Assembly (NCBI GenBank): GCA_964059195.1
Contig: CAXKWD010000011.1
Coordinates: forward strand, 31,668,566 to 31,732,565
DNA length: 64,000 bases
DNA from: Ectobius pallidus
Taxonomy: Eukaryota; Arthropoda; Insecta; Blattodea; Ectobiidae
Direction of reading: 5' to 3'
Positions within the stretch are counted from its first letter, which is position 1. Every line of letters starts with the position of its first letter. Under the pieces are notes generated by a model that was not told the origin of the DNA, did no database searches, and was given only the letters and a program-made list of their open reading frames with translations. Positions 1 to 12,981 of the stretch are shown one piece after another. Both the position numbers and the translations under genes were made by a program.

Positions 1-25
1 AAATTGATATATCATCTTATTTTAC

Positions 26-203
26 CTTTCTAGCAAGTACTGAAAATTTGGATTCAAGTTCATCCATTTTCTGTGAAGTCTTTTCTTTGTATTCCTGTAA
101 AGATGCTAGGGTATTATTCAGTTGGACTTGAAGTCGTTGGTTCTGTTCTTTTAAAGCATTTATCTCTTGTTCCTTTGTAATCTGCAGGTCTTCATAAGCT
201 TTC
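26..203 (-). CDS. GRIPAP1: GRIPAP1 exon 8
   Basis: 178 nt, phase 2 in and phase 0 out; acceptor CTTGTTTACAG, donor GTAAAATAAG. Encodes about 60 residues of heptad-rich coiled coil (KEQNQRLQVQLNNTLASLQE). Further exons must lie left of the window. Confidence 0.87.
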
Positions 204-3200
204 CTGTAAACAAGATAAGAACTAGAAACATTTACGTCAAGGAAACAAGCATCAATCTTCATAACTCTAGCAATTTTATATTCTAGTTTCATAGGTTTCT
301 TGTGTTGCGCACATTAGGTTTCTTAAGGTACTGTCGAACATGTCTGGCTTCTGAATTGCACTTTGATCATATTGAATCCACGTTGATCCATTTCAGGCAT
401 GTTAGAAAAACTTCTTAAATCTTTTGACAAATTTTGGGTATCTATAGCACCTTACAACACATCTGAAGTTGACATTTCTTTGTGACATCAAATTTTCCAA
501 TTACCCCTCCCTGTACTTTACTTAGAGTGAAGAGAGGAACAAATGTGTGTGTCAACATACAAGTGTTTTCATTTCTTAGAGCTTGTGGGTCTTATATTTC
601 AAATTAAATACACTTTTTTGAACAGGCTTTGTAAACTATCCTTGAAAACATGTGGGCTGAATACAGTACACTCAGCGAAAATGGAAAGCCATCAAATAAG
701 AGTGAATGAAGAAGAATGTGGGGGTAAAGTAACACCATGCACACTTCTAGCTCTATACATCAGAATTGTTGATTAAAATTCTTAAGAACCTTATTCTTGA
801 CTGTCACTAAGGATACTATCTATTCTTTCATACATGCAATTTTTTTATGATGCAGAATTCGTATTTGTTTCGTACATCCTTGTAGCCCCACCGATTGGGG
901 GCGGGCATAGGGCTTCCAGGTGGAGGTTCTAGTACCTACACTAATTTGGTTATGCTTATTTTCCAAGAGAGGAGAGAGGGACAGGTGGTAAGCCCATTGC
1001 CTCGTTGCAGGAAACTCGGGTATTACTTTAGTATGAAAAAGCCAAGGAATTTTGTACAGAGACTGTAATTTTAGCCTAGAGTTCTTTAACGTGCTGTAAA
1101 TCTATGACATTCTCCCGGAGGACTTCATGCCCAGGATTTTCAGATCCTGAAAAATCCATCGACCACAGCTGAGTTTGAATCCACGACCTTCAGAACTAAG
1201 TATCTCTACACCACTGTGGCCGACTGATGTAAAATGATTATTTCTTTTTTTAAACTGCACAAGTAATCAAATGAATAATTTAAACTCTTGATGGAAAAGG
1301 TATGTATTTCTCAATGTAAAATACATAAACACTCTTTCCTGTTTTCTTTTAATACAGAAATGTTTAATGAGAATACTGACGTTTATTCTCTCTTTTTTTT
1401 CTTAGTTCAACTTCTCCTGTCGTAGGGACGTTTATGCAGCCCATGCCACCTAGGACACACAAGACCATGACTTATTGGGAAAGGGATTACCCTAGATCAC
1501 ATACATAATTTTTAACCAGGCAGGGACATTGAGAATCTTCCCAGCCCAATGCTAGGGCCACCTCCGAGACAACACAAACACATGGGCTGAGACACATCAG
1601 TCGCACACACATTTACTCATGCCAAACAAGGCGTGGATGAGATGAAGGTGATAATCATGGTTAGATAATGCCCAGGAACCACAAGGGGCTAAAGTTTCCC
1701 CGACATTCATCTCACAGGTGAGAAAAAGCCTTGGAAAAAACCCACCGACCAGGAATCGGACCTGGGCCTGCTGCGTGAGGAGAGCAAATACATCCCCTAC
1801 GCCACCAGTGGACCTACTCTCATTAATAAACTTACTTGAATAGAAAAAGAAAGAAACAACAAATGAAATATAAAAACAAAAAAGAGAAAAGAACAGGAAA
1901 AGATAACAGAAGGAAGAAGAGTAGAAAGAGAAAGATGAAGAGATAAATTACCTGCTCTCTACATAGAGATTTTCTTTCTCATCTTGCAACTGCATTAGAC
2001 TTTCTTGCTTCCTGCGAAGTTTCTCTTGTGTTTGCTTCAGTTCAGCTTCGATTTTGTGCTTCTCTTCTTGCTCAGTCTCCAAGCGCACCACTGTATCTGT
2101 GATACATCAGAGAAATCAAAGAATGATTTGTACTTTATCACCGAAACTCTCTTAACTTAAGGATAAATAGATTAGAATATTATGTAATTAACAAAGTTGT
2201 TGACTATTAAACACTTTAGGCCTCACTTTTCCTTACATTTTTGCAGGACGTACGTTTCATGGGCTTTGCCCACATTAGAATATGTTTCAGGAGCCAATGC
2301 TCTCATAATGTGTGTGTATGAAAATGAGGCAGTTTATTATTTCACTTTACTGTTTTCCTTTACTTTAGTGTTAAAAAGGCAGGTGCGGCTTAAGCTGCGT
2401 CTCCACTGATATACATTTAACACCAACATGTCAATATTAGAAGTTGATATTGACATGTATATTGCAATTTCGCGTTCCAATTGACTTGACATGCAAACCC
2501 AGAGTGTTGAACTTAACATTTTCAGATGTTAATTTGTTTTCCGGAGAAAATGGACAACATGTCAAGCCAATTGACTAGTTGGTCGATATCGGCTTTGTTT
2601 CGGGAATTTCCGGGAAACAAAAAGCGATTGCCAGCTTAATCAGCTTTGGTTTGGGAATTTCTGTATATACAAAAAGCAGTCGACAGCTTCCTCAACATTG
2701 CCGCATCCATTTTGTAATATGTGAGTATTTGGTATATCAGTGTTCTCAATAGTATTGCATCTACGTTTAAAATTATTTTTTATGCCATACTCCATTGTTG
2801 AAAAATGTGATAGTTATTTTGAAAAGATCAAGACATCTATACAAAATTAGTATTTAAGAAAGTCATAGACAGTTAACAAGAAGATAATAACGAGTATATA
2901 AAATTACTCTCATTTTGTAATGTTGGCTGCCCTCTTCAGAGGTGTTTTCTTTTTGAATGACCGCGCCAACACATGTTAACCCATAACACTGTAGTGGAGA
3001 CAGTTGTTAATTGGCAAACCACTTGACTTGTATGTGTCAACAAGTTGATGATAAACATTTAACATTTGTTAACTGCAACATGTTGGTGCAAAATGTATAT
3101 CAATGGAGACACAGGTTTATATTCGGCTAAATATGGTAATGCATTATATTCTTTTGCAAATTGAATTATTCTCTGGTCTTTCTAATAAGTTACTGGCATT

Positions 3201-6200
3201 TCCCATCTTGTTTTAGGAGGAAATGGGATGTGAGAAATAAATCAATGAAACAAGAGATGAAGACATAATGAAGTAATGACTCACCTGTTAACATCTTCTG
3301 ATGAGCTTCCAAGCTCTGCAATTTCTGCTCAGCCTGTTTCAGTAGATCTGTCTGTGATGCTCCACGTTTCTGGTAAGTCACATCTGTTTCTCCTACCTGA
3401 ACGAAGTCCCCTTCACTGCTAGGAACACTGCAAAGTAATTAAAACAACCATAATCGTTTATTTTTTTATTTTTTTACCAAAATCAGGATGTTGTTTACAT
3501 CTCTAAAAATAGGCTGCTAACCTTCACACATGACATTCTTGAAGTACACTGATTCTGTCAACAAAATTTCAAGGTAGATTTGGGTAAGAAATCTTATAAA
3601 ACCTCATCAGTTCAAAAACTTGTACATAATACTTGAACCAGAATTCTTTACTCACATAGCACTGTGTGTGGTAGTATGCTATCCATATGCTAATAACAAT
3701 AGACTTGTAAAACATCTAAAGAAAAGAACAGGAAAATTTACACTAAATTTATCTTTTTTTAATTTATCTTTTAAACTTACCTATCATCTTGATCATCAGT
3801 ATCGCCTACAGTGAAAGACTGTATAGTTTCACGCAATTCTCCCAACTGCTGTTCTGCTTTTATTCGCTCCTCAGCTATCTTCTTGGTGAGAATAGATGAA
3901 TCAGCCTTTCCATATAACACATAATAAAGACCATTGTTATCTCTCCCACCAAATTTACCAGACCAACGCAGCATTAGAATGTATTTCATAAATGCTTATA
4001 TTTTTATTTAGTGGGATTTGTCTTTCAAATTTGTTCTTGGTAGGTATTTTAGACTGCATTACTTAACAGATCTAAAAAAAAATGAACTTTTCTTTGACAG
4101 CTATCAACAAATAAATTTAAATTATAACCAGAATTGCTTACATTAGTGTAATTCATAGAACTGAACATCATTCTGGCCAGTATCAACAAATGCTGTCTAA
4201 AGAGGTACTAGGAGCAGATATGAAAGTAAAAAATATACCGTACTAAATAAAATTCAGGCATTTACAAAAGTAACTGTACAATGTGTGACAAAGCATACTG
4301 AGGAAAAGAGAGATATTTAAGTCTAAGTTGCAAGGAACACAAGCAAAATTTTAAATACCTACAGTAGGACCTATTTTCTGTACCTCATCATCAATATGAT
4401 GATGAATCAAAATTATAAAAAAATGATTCAGAAACTAATTAATTTAACTGCCTGAAAGGCCTGAAAGAATTTATTCATCAAGAAGAACTTATCCAGTAGC
4501 AGTACTAAAATCTGATATCCAAAAGACAACCTCATCTGCAAATTTATGTAACTTATATAGAGCTATCTAAAAAAACATTCATACCGACCCATCAGTGGAT
4601 CATAACTGCTGACAAAGGCAACAGCCTTCCAAACATATTCTCGAGTATATAAATAAATACACATAATAACTAAGTTGATGTTTAGAGTTAACTTAATGTT
4701 ATACTTTACTTTTGAAACTCTAACATAAGTATACTACTTGAGAATTGAAGGGCATTCAGCAAAAAAGGAGGTAGCTCCAGTTACATTAAATGTTGGCACA
4801 CTGAAAAGAACTGTTTAAAATAGTTTCTTTTTAACTCGAATTCAAACTTTTTTGCTTGTACTATATCCAATAGTTAACACATCATTCAGAACTATTAACA
4901 AACAAGCGATCATTTGAGTATAGGAGATAGAAGTTGTACATTTTGGAGCTGCCTTGTTTTTTTAACAAAATTACATGGAAATTTTCTTTTCATGGATATA
5001 TAAATAAAAAATTAAATGAAATATTACACTATCTCTATTTGCATATTATTAATACACAACTGAAAATACAATATCTTTCATTATTTCAAATTGAAACATC
5101 ATATTCTATTTCATCTGTTCAGAACACAAGAACGAAATACTGATTGGTTCAACCTGTTGATTAACAAGAACATGAGAACTAATGTTCGGAGATGCCACCT
5201 CTATGCACTAACAAAAGAGCAACTGCTTTCTTAATATGAAATGTATGCTACGGTATATAACGTTAAAAATGCAGAAAATGAAGCTGCCCCTTTTTGCTGC
5301 AAACACTTCAACTGATAAGTTACAAAAGCTGCAAACATTTAAGTACTCACCTCCACAACAGGATCAGCTGACTTCCTCCATGTATCATCTTCCTTTTTCA
5401 ATGCATTTAATTCTTCCTCCAATTTTTCATTTGCTGCCAGAAGCTGAAAATTAAAAAAAAGTTTATGTCATTTAACTGGAATATAATTGTGGAAATGTGA
5501 TGAAAATTGATCTTCCACATGCATTATAGGCTAATTCTCAAAGTTTTTCCTCTGGTTTTTATTACTAGGTGAATATCTCCAATAGGTGATAAATGTTGAA
5601 ACATGTATTACAAATTACTAAATGGATTGTTAAAAATTAACTGAGATCTTAAAAAAGGCAAATTAAAAGTCAAATGCATCATATAACCTTTTTCAAAACT
5701 GGCCTCTCCAGCAGAAAAATATTGTTCCGAAATTTACTTGAAATTTTTTGCCATATTGGAATTACTATTGCAAGTTTTTCTATTCTACATTTTGGAAAAT
5801 TGATTTTTATTTTTTTATTTTTTAATTGTACCAGTAGGCCTATTATAGGAATGAGCTGTATAATTCATAAACTACCCAAAACTACAAACATACAACACTG
5901 AATCCAAGATATAAAAAGATGTGATGAGTCATATTTTTGTCCCTGTATGAAGAAAGCTTCACACTAAATCAAAGTTAGAGAGCTATTCTTCTTTACATCG
6001 CCTGAAGAACCATTCAGAACTGAAACTAAAATGAAACTGAAACCAGATACTTATGTGGATGTATGCGTTGTTATTTAAAGAATTGGATTAGGAAAAAAGC
6101 AGTATTTTGTAAACAATTTGTATGTTAAGAGGTTAAAAGAATCAGGAAACAGGAATCACTTACTGAAGAGAGTTCCTGTAGTAATGTTTCGTTCTGCAGG

Positions 6201-9200
6201 CGGAAGTCATCTTCCTGTGCTTCTAGCTTCACTTGCAGGCTCTCATTTTCGATGATCAGTAGATCAATGTCTTTAGCTTTCTTGCTTCTACTTACTGTCT
6301 TCTGCAGCTTCTGATTTTCACGTTCCAATGCTTCAAGTTTATTACCAAGTCTCTGGTTATCTTAAGAAAGAAGAAAATAATTCCCTGAATAAGCATTATT
6401 CTCAAAATGTTACCTTCAGTATTTCTGGAGAGAAAAAAACCTAGTAAAACTGTATTATACCCAGAATGTGACTCACCCTCCCCAGTTTCATGAAAAGTAT
6501 CCTCCCAAATCGTATCACCCCCAACCTCATGAAAAGTAACCCCCCCCCTACATAGTAGGCCTACTCTAAAACTTCTTCCAAAGAAAAAGTTATTGGTGTA
6601 TTTGCAATAAAAAAGTGTCAATTGAAAAAGTATATTTAATGAGGCTGCTTTTACATAATATATACATAATTGATGACAAATGATTACAGAATATTTCTGA
6701 AGAATTAAAAGAGGTTTTTATCACCTTTTGAAGTTATAAAACTTCACCGTTTTATTTTTAATATATAAAATGCTAATTTTGCAACAATTTTCAACCCCCC
6801 CCCCCCAGAAATTTCAATGACGCACTCTGCGTCTTAACCCCCTCTTGTGGGCACCCCTATTATACCTCTGGAAAATTCTCATATGCCCTAATGAAAATGT
6901 TCAATTTAACATCTGATTTGTGACTGCTACCATATATACATATGTGTGCATGAGTAAAAAAATATATACTGGTACAACGGTCATTGCAAAAATCATTGCA
7001 ACTATTTATCCCCATGATACTGCATATCGGGGGAAAAAAAATTGTTAAATACATAATTAAAAGCACAATGGTGAACGTATGGATTTTCAACTCTCATGCA
7101 TCTGTATCACGATAGAGAAAAAACAAAATAAGAAAAATTGATCAGTTACAGAGTTAAATGTGGAGAGGGAATGAGTGAGGGGGATGGATCCATATATATT
7201 TGTCTGCTTACTGTCTGAATCAGGATATTCTTAGGGTGCCCACATTCTGGAAAGTCAGGCAAAGCCAGTAAAAATCAGGGAAATTGAAATCGGTGAGGGA
7301 AAGTCCAGGAATTTTGTAAAGTAAGGGGAAAAGTCAAGGAAATTTGTAAAAGAATACAGAATAGTCAGGGAAAAAAAAACTAGCCGCAGTGAGCAAAATG
7401 TGAGAGTTGTGTGTTTTGCTCCAGTCTTCTGTAAACCAGAAATTTTCTTTTCAGTACCTGAGCTAATCATTTCTTATTTTTGCTATGGGGATGGAGAAAG
7501 CTAAATTTTGTTTTTGTCTTGTTTACAAAGAACCTTGAAAACTTTGATTCTTGTAGTCAGGAAAGTGTAAGTTTCTGGTCATAGAAAAGTCAGGGAAATT
7601 TATTTTGAAATTTCTGTGGACACCCTGTTCTATTAATTCACTGCCTCTCCTGGTCATGTCAGCTAGCTGGAAGTGGCTTGCACGGCAGCCAGCACATCTC
7701 CCAGCAGGAAGGGGTAATGTAATGCAATGTATTAATACGTTCCAGCAGATCCTAAAAGACAGAAAGTCACAGGCTATGGAATAAATGAGTATCACACCTC
7801 AAAACTAAAACTGCAAGCTTTATAATGATTCAAGCTCTCACAAGTTCAGTAAGAATTACAAGTAAAATAAGGATCTACAAGCAAAATACAGATACACGTT
7901 CTCATAATGTGATACCTTAAAAATTTTGACTTGATCTGCACATTTCTATAACTTTTTAAGAAAACTTTCATTGATAGTTTTGACCACTTCCGAGGTCTCG
8001 TGGTTAGTGTCAGTGCCTATGGATCCACAGGTCTCCGGTAGCTCCTTGGATTTTTGTGAGGTAGGGAGGTCTGGAATGACGTGAGGAGATACTTGTGATT
8101 CAAACTGAGAGGCTACTTGATTAAGAAGTAGTGGCTCCGGTCACGGAAACAGTCATTAAGGCCATGGGTGTTGGCACGCTCACCACAAGCCCCCCAATCC
8201 TGCCATCCGCCTATGGTAGATGATGCAGTGGTTGGATGGTAGGCGTAGTCCCTTCAGGGATGAAGTACCACAGTTAATTATTTAAGAATGAGTTTGTCAT
8301 CTGAAATTTCCTAATTTTTTCTTCTGAAATTGTTTTCATGTTCGTTTAATGGCTGATTGCTTACTCTTCATTATTTACACAGATAAAAATTATGCACAAT
8401 GAAAACAGGGGATTGAAAGACTGATAGAAATAATATGAGGAGATATACTGATATGTTTTCAGAACATAAAAGTGATGTAAATGAAAGAAACATTCCTGAA
8501 AATATGTCAGAATTGGGTAAGGCAGTAGTACAACAATTTCAGTACCGGTATATCATATGATAATGTAGGTTCTTATTTAACTTGTAATGCAAACATTACC
8601 TTGAAAAATCATAATCATAATCATAAAATCATAAAGAAGTGTGGTTTTATTTGAGTGAACTCTATTTATTTTACTGCTCTTGTTGGTCGCTGTGTGAGCC
8701 ACTTCTAGCCAGCAAACATGACAACGCAATCTACAGAGCTTTCTATTAATTTACCTGTTCTTAATTTTTTACACTGCTCCTCCATTCCATAGTTAGCAGT
8801 TCGTAATTCAATAAGCTGAGTCTGAAAAGCAAAATAAAAGATTCACTTGAAAAATAATACTAGTCACAGTTTTAGCACCTATAGTAAATAACTCATGATT
8901 TATGTCTGGCATATTGCTTATCCATTGTATAACTTCTATTTTTCATGACAGGATTTGGACCAATCTACTACAGTTTCTTAATTTTGGCGAAAGGAATGTA
9001 AAAGGAATTTAGCATCTCTGGTAGGAATATCCACTTCATTAAGCTTACCATGGCCAGCTAACCATACATCCACAGCTACAGCTACAGGTAGGGACCTGCG
9101 TATATTATTTTATTTGTTGGTAGAAGTGGTGTTACTTTTACCTTATATTGATTTTTTAAAATGAATTTCAGTATTATTTTTTCTTAGAATTTATTATTTT

Positions 9201-12200
9201 TATTTTAAAACTTCTTGTTTTGAGAGATCACTTCAGCTTTGCTTTTAGTATAATAATATTTTTTTAAATCATAGTGCCTTAAACATTATAGATTTATAGA
9301 ACACATTTTCTCAAATGCAGTCATGGCCATAAAATCTTCTTGGCTTCTGGGTATCTGCTGCAACATGTATAAGCTCTCTGCCGATGTTTCGATCATCTTG
9401 CCATGGTCTTTATCAAGGCTACTGCAACTTACTGTCCACAAGAACAAATAAGCTAACTGGGGTCAGAGCATTGCAGGCAAAGCCTGCGATGTGATGACCT
9501 CAAATCTGTTAAATACCTGCATACGAAATGCACTGCTGGAAATGAAAAGGGGGTTCCTATCTGACTTAAATTTGCTTACGCTAATGATGTTTCACATAGG
9601 GTTTGAACATATCAAGAGAGCTAGTGTAATGAGAAGTGGGGTTCGAGCCATGTCCCTTTTTCTTATGTACAGTTCCGGTATTCACCTTACAACCAGGGAA
9701 AACCATAGAAATTCCTGATCAGAACTTGCAAAGGGGATTCGGTCATGTTGGCAACTTACTGTGGAAAAAACTCCTGTACATATAGTGATAGTGTGTTACT
9801 CCTTTCCAGCCAATCAGATCTCACTTTCATATACTTTATTGTATTGGACCAGATACATAGGAAGGAAAACGGTCCTTTTCAGGAACAGCTCAATTTATTA
9901 GGACGCAGATGTTGAACATAATCCTTGATAACTTATGGCCCTCATCCCGATTGATGTTGTTTAGATGTTTTATGATCTCTATGGCCTCCCTTATTTCCTG
10001 TGAGTCCTATGTGTGACCGTGGCCAGGATCTTGGTTTTGTCAAACTCAATGGCATGTTTTGTGGCCTCAAGCGTGTTCAACTACTGCTGACTTCTCTGTT
10101 TGGAGCATCCTCATTTGCTCTGAAGTGCTCTCCCACCAATTGACCAGTCTTCCCAATGTACTGGCATTGACAACTGCAAGGATGGGGTAGACCCCAGGTC
10201 TTTGTAGGGGTGGCAAATGGTCTGTTACTTACGTAACATTACATATATTATATAATAATCATGTAATATCTTTACATAATCTTTTTGTTGCATACATTAT
10301 AAAGGATGAGGTTGGGTTTCAGTGGTGAATTTAATATTTGATGGGGGCCCAGGAAAATTTTCCTCATTTACCCATGAAGCCAAAGGCTTAAAATCTCTAC
10401 TTCGTCAACAACACCAGAAAAGATTGAAGTAATAAATGGAAAATGGAATTTAGTCAACTGATAACTACACCTTCAATAGATGTTTCCATCCATGCACATA
10501 AAGCTATGTTCACACTAAGGAATTTGTTGCAAGAATATGTGTCCGGGTACATGTATAGCAACCTATTTGCCACAAGTCGAAAACCTATTGAACATATTCC
10601 TAGTTCCCGGACACAAACAGTGAATAAAATGTACCAGAAACAAGGTTTCGCCACAAGTTCTTGTTTACGCTCCGAAAGCGAAAACTTTGAACAGATCCCA
10701 GCGAAAATGCTCTTTGCGCATGTGATGTAGTCATGTTTCTTGTGACAGCTGACTCTGTTTGTGGTTATGATCAATCCCATGAGATATATTGCTACGTTCA
10801 CACTGTTTTATTTTACGAAATCGCCGATATTTTGCTATGGAGTGCTCTAAACAGAACATAAGTCGATGTAGAAGTATTCTTCCTCACATTCATAATCCCT
10901 TTGCAGAAAATTTGAATTTAGGCCAAGTTATAGGCACACTTCTTCCTCGAAGAGATTCTGTGTTTAATACGAAATAATTAAGATAACATCTACATGTGCT
11001 TACTGAAAAAAAATTATGAAATAGAAGAGATATTAAATAGCATCAGAATTAAATTAGGCCTAGGCGGGATTCATGGCAGATAATGTGTCTGTGTAAATCT
11101 TGAAGCATATTTTCTATGAAGCTGTCACGTATGTAGTAAACAGTTTGAGCACAATAATATGCAATTTTAATGTGGATTATACAGTTATTTTGCGAGGCTA
11201 AACAAACCCTTTCTCTATCGACTACACTGGATCAAAGATATCGGGTAGCGTTGCATCACCTGCCGGTCGGCTTGACTGCAAAACTCCGTGTTTATAAAAC
11301 ACGTTCTGCTAAAGAAAGTTAAGCATGCTTGAATTTACAAAAAATTATACGATCGAACACAGCTTTCTGAAATATTAATGGTTATTAAACCATTCTTACC
11401 GTAAAATTAGGAATTAAAAATACTGACTGCCCAGATAAATATAAATCCCCGCTTTTTACTGCCGACTAACGTGACCCTAGTACAGTATAATATTGTCATT
11501 TTCTTCCGCTAATTGAGTGTTTGTGGGTTACAAACTTGTTCTGGGTGAACCATCAATGCATTTAAAGCAGAAAAAGCAAACGTTTCTGCATCTAAAGCCA
11601 TATTTTTGCCTGACAACAAATTCCTTAGTGTGAACGCTCACTTGGGATATTTGTGCAAAGAACATGTACTTAGGATAAGTATCCAGATACAGGAATCATG
11701 GAAATGGATCTGGAATTTGTATGGAGTATTTGTGTCTGCAACAGATTCCTCAGTGTGAACATAGCTTAAGACATGAAGTTTATTTTATTATGAACCCTTT
11801 GTAAACAATAATGAAATATATGCATGGACCTTGTTTCAGCTGAACAAGTGTCTGAATCCTAGTGGGCCATGGTTCAAACATCACTAATCCATCACAGATC
11901 TCTCAGGTCAAAGAATTTTCATTCTGTTTGTATTACTAACTTTATTTGTGATATTCTCAGTGGCGGCTCATGTATAGACACTGTGGAACTGCAGCACCCC
12001 CTATTTCCATTTGATATTATCAATAACATTTAATAGAATATGCGTAATTTTTTCTTTAATTCTTTCTTTACACTTGTACAATATATAATCTATAAGCTTT
12101 ATGTCAGTAGCCATCCCCCAGTTTATGAAAAAGATACAAAAATATTTGTATGGAACTGTGTGCTTCACCATTCCAGCAGTGTGGTGAATGACTGTTGTCT

Positions 12201-12981
12201 GTTGTTTTCATGCACACATAAAAGTCTGCACATGAGACAGTGAGGGAGAGAGATCACTATCGCTTCTGCAGTGCCGACCAGTGCTGGTGAAAGTTTTGTT
12301 TTGTTTTAACCTTCACATGGAACATATTCTTGAATGTGATAAAGTATAAATTGCCTTTTTATACATGTTTGTTTCCTTTTATACAATTTTAAAACAAAGG
12401 CTAAAAAATTTTCTGGAGCAGCACCCCCACTAATTTTAGTTACGAGCCGCCACTGAATATTCTTAAACTAATTTTTCATCTTATCATAGATACATTGAAA
12501 TTTTATGATAGGCCTATAGTGTATTTATTTAACTGTTTAAAAAAACTGATTTGGTTTCAGAATTAATTAAAATTAAATTCAAGCAAATATTCCAATGAAA
12601 CTACAAATATAGTAAATATGTAACTTCACTGAATATGTTTAGGTTCAAGACTTCTATAACAAATATATATTTTAATGTTATATGAGGGAATGAAACAACG
12701 CTCAAGCCACTGTTTATTAGCTGTCAGCGTGTGATGAATGATGATAGGCAAAATGTTACAGAGTTCATTTAAATACGTCCAATTTGAGAAGTCGACCTTA
12801 ACCTAGCTATAAAACCACACACATACGTAGTAGAGTAGAATGATCATCACAGTGCTTTTAAGAGTGTTTTTCATTCATTGGAACAAACATATATGAACTT
12901 AGAGATAGTGTATTCAATCAGCACCGGTTAATTTATTACCTGAAGCCTTTGAAATTCTTCATCTGACAGCTGGGATGCCAT
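26..12981 (-). CDS. GRIPAP1: GRIP1-associated protein 1 (GRASP-1) homologue, N-terminal part, 8 exons
   Basis: Join of complement 12940-12981, 8755-8821, 6164-6360, 5351-5443, 3781-3905, 3285-3427, 1952-2096 and 26-203, then off the left edge. These join in one frame to about 330 residues; the vertebrate protein is over 800, so the C-terminal half lies outside. The start reads MASQLSDEEFQRLQ, like the vertebrate N-terminus (ALSEEEFQRMQ). Exon 2 has QLIELRTANY, and exon 3 has SRSKKAKDIDLL followed by EAQEDDFRLQNETL, all close to GRASP-1. The product is a long coiled coil rich in E, K, Q and L heptads with no membrane segment. Family knowledge: vertebrate GRASP-1 binds Rab4/GRIP1 and organises recycling endosomes. 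All borders except the exon 5 acceptor are consensus GT/AG. Identity is strong; details of exon 5 are less sure. The gene is divergent from mof. Confidence 0.9.
880..1230 (-). repeat. tRNA-derived SINE (minus)
   Basis: On the minus strand it starts near 1230 with GGCCACAGTGGTGTAGAGAT (A-box-like) and GGATTCAAACTC (B-box-like), followed by a body running to about 880. Lies between GRIPAP1 exons 7 and 8. Confidence 0.6.
1400..1815 (-). repeat. tRNA-derived SINE (minus), second family
   Basis: Minus-strand head near 1810 reads CCACTGGTGGCGTAGGGGAT and then GGTCCGATTCCTGG, a tRNA-like A/B box pair. The body contains conserved-looking GC-rich segments unlike the surrounding AT-rich intron. Confidence 0.55.
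1952..2096 (-). CDS. GRIPAP1: GRIPAP1 exon 7
   Basis: 145 nt, phase 1 in and phase 2 out; acceptor GTATCACAG, donor GTAATTTA. Encodes coiled coil including KLRRKQESLMQLQDEKENLY, which parallels [20 protein letters not shown] in the vertebrate protein. Confidence 0.88.
2393..3116. mobile_element. PIF/Harbinger-like MITE, TSD TTA
   Basis: 724 bp. Ends are inverted repeats over about 35 bp (AGCTGCGTCTCCACTGATAT against ACCTGTGTCTCCATTGATAT, then ACATTT and CACCAACATGT). The 3-bp duplication TTA lies at 2390-2392 and 3117-3119, as in Harbinger elements. No transposase. In GRIPAP1 intron 6. Confidence 0.8.
3285..3427 (-). CDS. GRIPAP1: GRIPAP1 exon 6
   Basis: 143 nt, phase 2 in and phase 1 out; acceptor TACTTTGCAG, donor GTGAGTCA. 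Encodes a polar linker (SVPSSEGDFVQVGETDV) then coiled coil (LLKQAEQKLQSLEAHQKML). Confidence 0.85.
3781..3905 (-). CDS. GRIPAP1: GRIPAP1 exon 5 (5' border uncertain)
   Basis: The open frame covers TKKIAEERIKAEQQLGELRE and an acidic tail TDDQDDR, ending at donor GTAAGTTT in phase 2. The acceptor is not clear: I placed it after TATGGAAAG, which keeps phase with exon 4 but has a poor pyrimidine tract. The frame is open further upstream, to 3989. Confidence 0.7.
3990..5350. other. GRIPAP1 intron 4, no feature seen
   Basis: AT-rich unique-looking intron sequence with no open frame, repeat boundary or RNA gene that I can support. Confidence 0.5.
5351..5443 (-). CDS. GRIPAP1: GRIPAP1 exon 4
   Basis: 93 nt, phase 0 on both sides; acceptor TTAATTTTCAG, donor GTGAGTAC. 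Encodes LLAANEKLEEELNALKKEDD then TWRKSADPVVE. Acidic/basic coiled coil, too short for ORF detection. Placed by phase, splice signals and position between recognised exons. Confidence 0.82.
6164..6360 (-). CDS. GRIPAP1: GRIPAP1 exon 3 (coiled coil)
   Basis: 197 nt, phase 1 in and phase 0 out; acceptor CTTTCTTAAG, donor GTAAGTG. Encodes 66 residues of continuous coiled coil containing SKKAKDIDLLIIENESL and QEDDFRLQNETLLQEL, the most recognisable block of the family. Confidence 0.92.
7232..7627. mobile_element. DNA-transposon MITE with (C)AGGGTGYCCAC ends
   Basis: Left AGGGTGCCCACATTCTGGAA and right end TGTGGACACCCTG are inverted repeats; the interior repeats GTCAGGGAAATTT-like strings in both orientations. 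Same ends as the copy at 27314-27689. The duplication is not clear here. Confidence 0.6.
7985..8290 (+). repeat. SINE family A (tRNA head, GGCATGCTGACCACATG body)
   Basis: Plus-strand copy: tRNA-like head (GTGGTTAGTGTCAGTGCC), then GGGAGGTCTGGAATG, GAGGCTACTTGATTAAGAAG, GCCATGGGTGTTGGCACGC and CCCCCAATCCTGCCATCCGC, ending CCTTCAGGGATG. At least nine further copies of this family lie in the window. Confidence 0.8.
8755..8821 (-). CDS. GRIPAP1: GRIPAP1 exon 2
   Basis: 67 nt, phase 0 in and phase 1 out, after acceptor GCTTTTCAG and before donor GTAAAT. Encodes TQLIELRTANYGMEEQCKKL and a little more; QLLELRTNNY is the matching family segment. Confidence 0.88.
9310..10200 (-). mobile_element. Penelope-like retroelement fragment with GIY-YIG endonuclease remnant
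   Basis: Minus strand 10190-9920 reads, over several frames, CSCQCQYIGKTGQLVGEHFR, SAVVEHA, then REAIEIIKHLNNINRDEGHK. This is the GIY-YIG endonuclease of Penelope-like elements and the conserved motif after it. 9320-9450 holds the typical distal segment (AAGACCATGGCAAGATGATC then GAAACATCGGCAGAGAGC). Frameshifts and stops show it is dead. Reverse transcriptase is missing. Confidence 0.72.
10502..11766. mobile_element. PIF/Harbinger-like element, TSD TAA
   Basis: 1265 bp with TIRs AGCTATGTTCACACTAAGGA and AGCTATGTTCACACTGAGGA (inverted), continuing ATTTGTTGCA/ATCTGTTGCA. TAA is duplicated at 10499-10501 and 11767-11769. Internal copies of the GTGTGAACGT/ACGTTCACACTG motif lie near 10795 and 11625. 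No transposase frame; non-autonomous. In GRIPAP1 intron 1. Confidence 0.85.
11958..12455. mobile_element. hAT-type MITE, 8-bp TSD
   Basis: 498 bp with TIR CAGTGGCGGCTCATGT and, inverted, CAGTGGCGGCTCGTAA. Flanked by GATATTCT (11950-11957) and AATATTCT (12456-12463), one mismatch. Inner segments near both ends share GCAGCACCCCC. No coding capacity. Confidence 0.85.
12940..12981 (-). CDS. GRIPAP1: GRIPAP1 exon 1 (start codon)
   Basis: Encodes the 14 residues MASQLSDEEFQRLQ and ends in phase 0 at donor GTAATA (complement). The ATG is chosen because the sequence after it matches the conserved N-terminus of the family. It was too short for ORF detection. Confidence 0.88.

Noticed and set aside
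10443..10801. Opposed 95- and 115-codon frames
   Set aside because: Both lie across the end of the Harbinger-like element (starting outside it) and show no transposase features.
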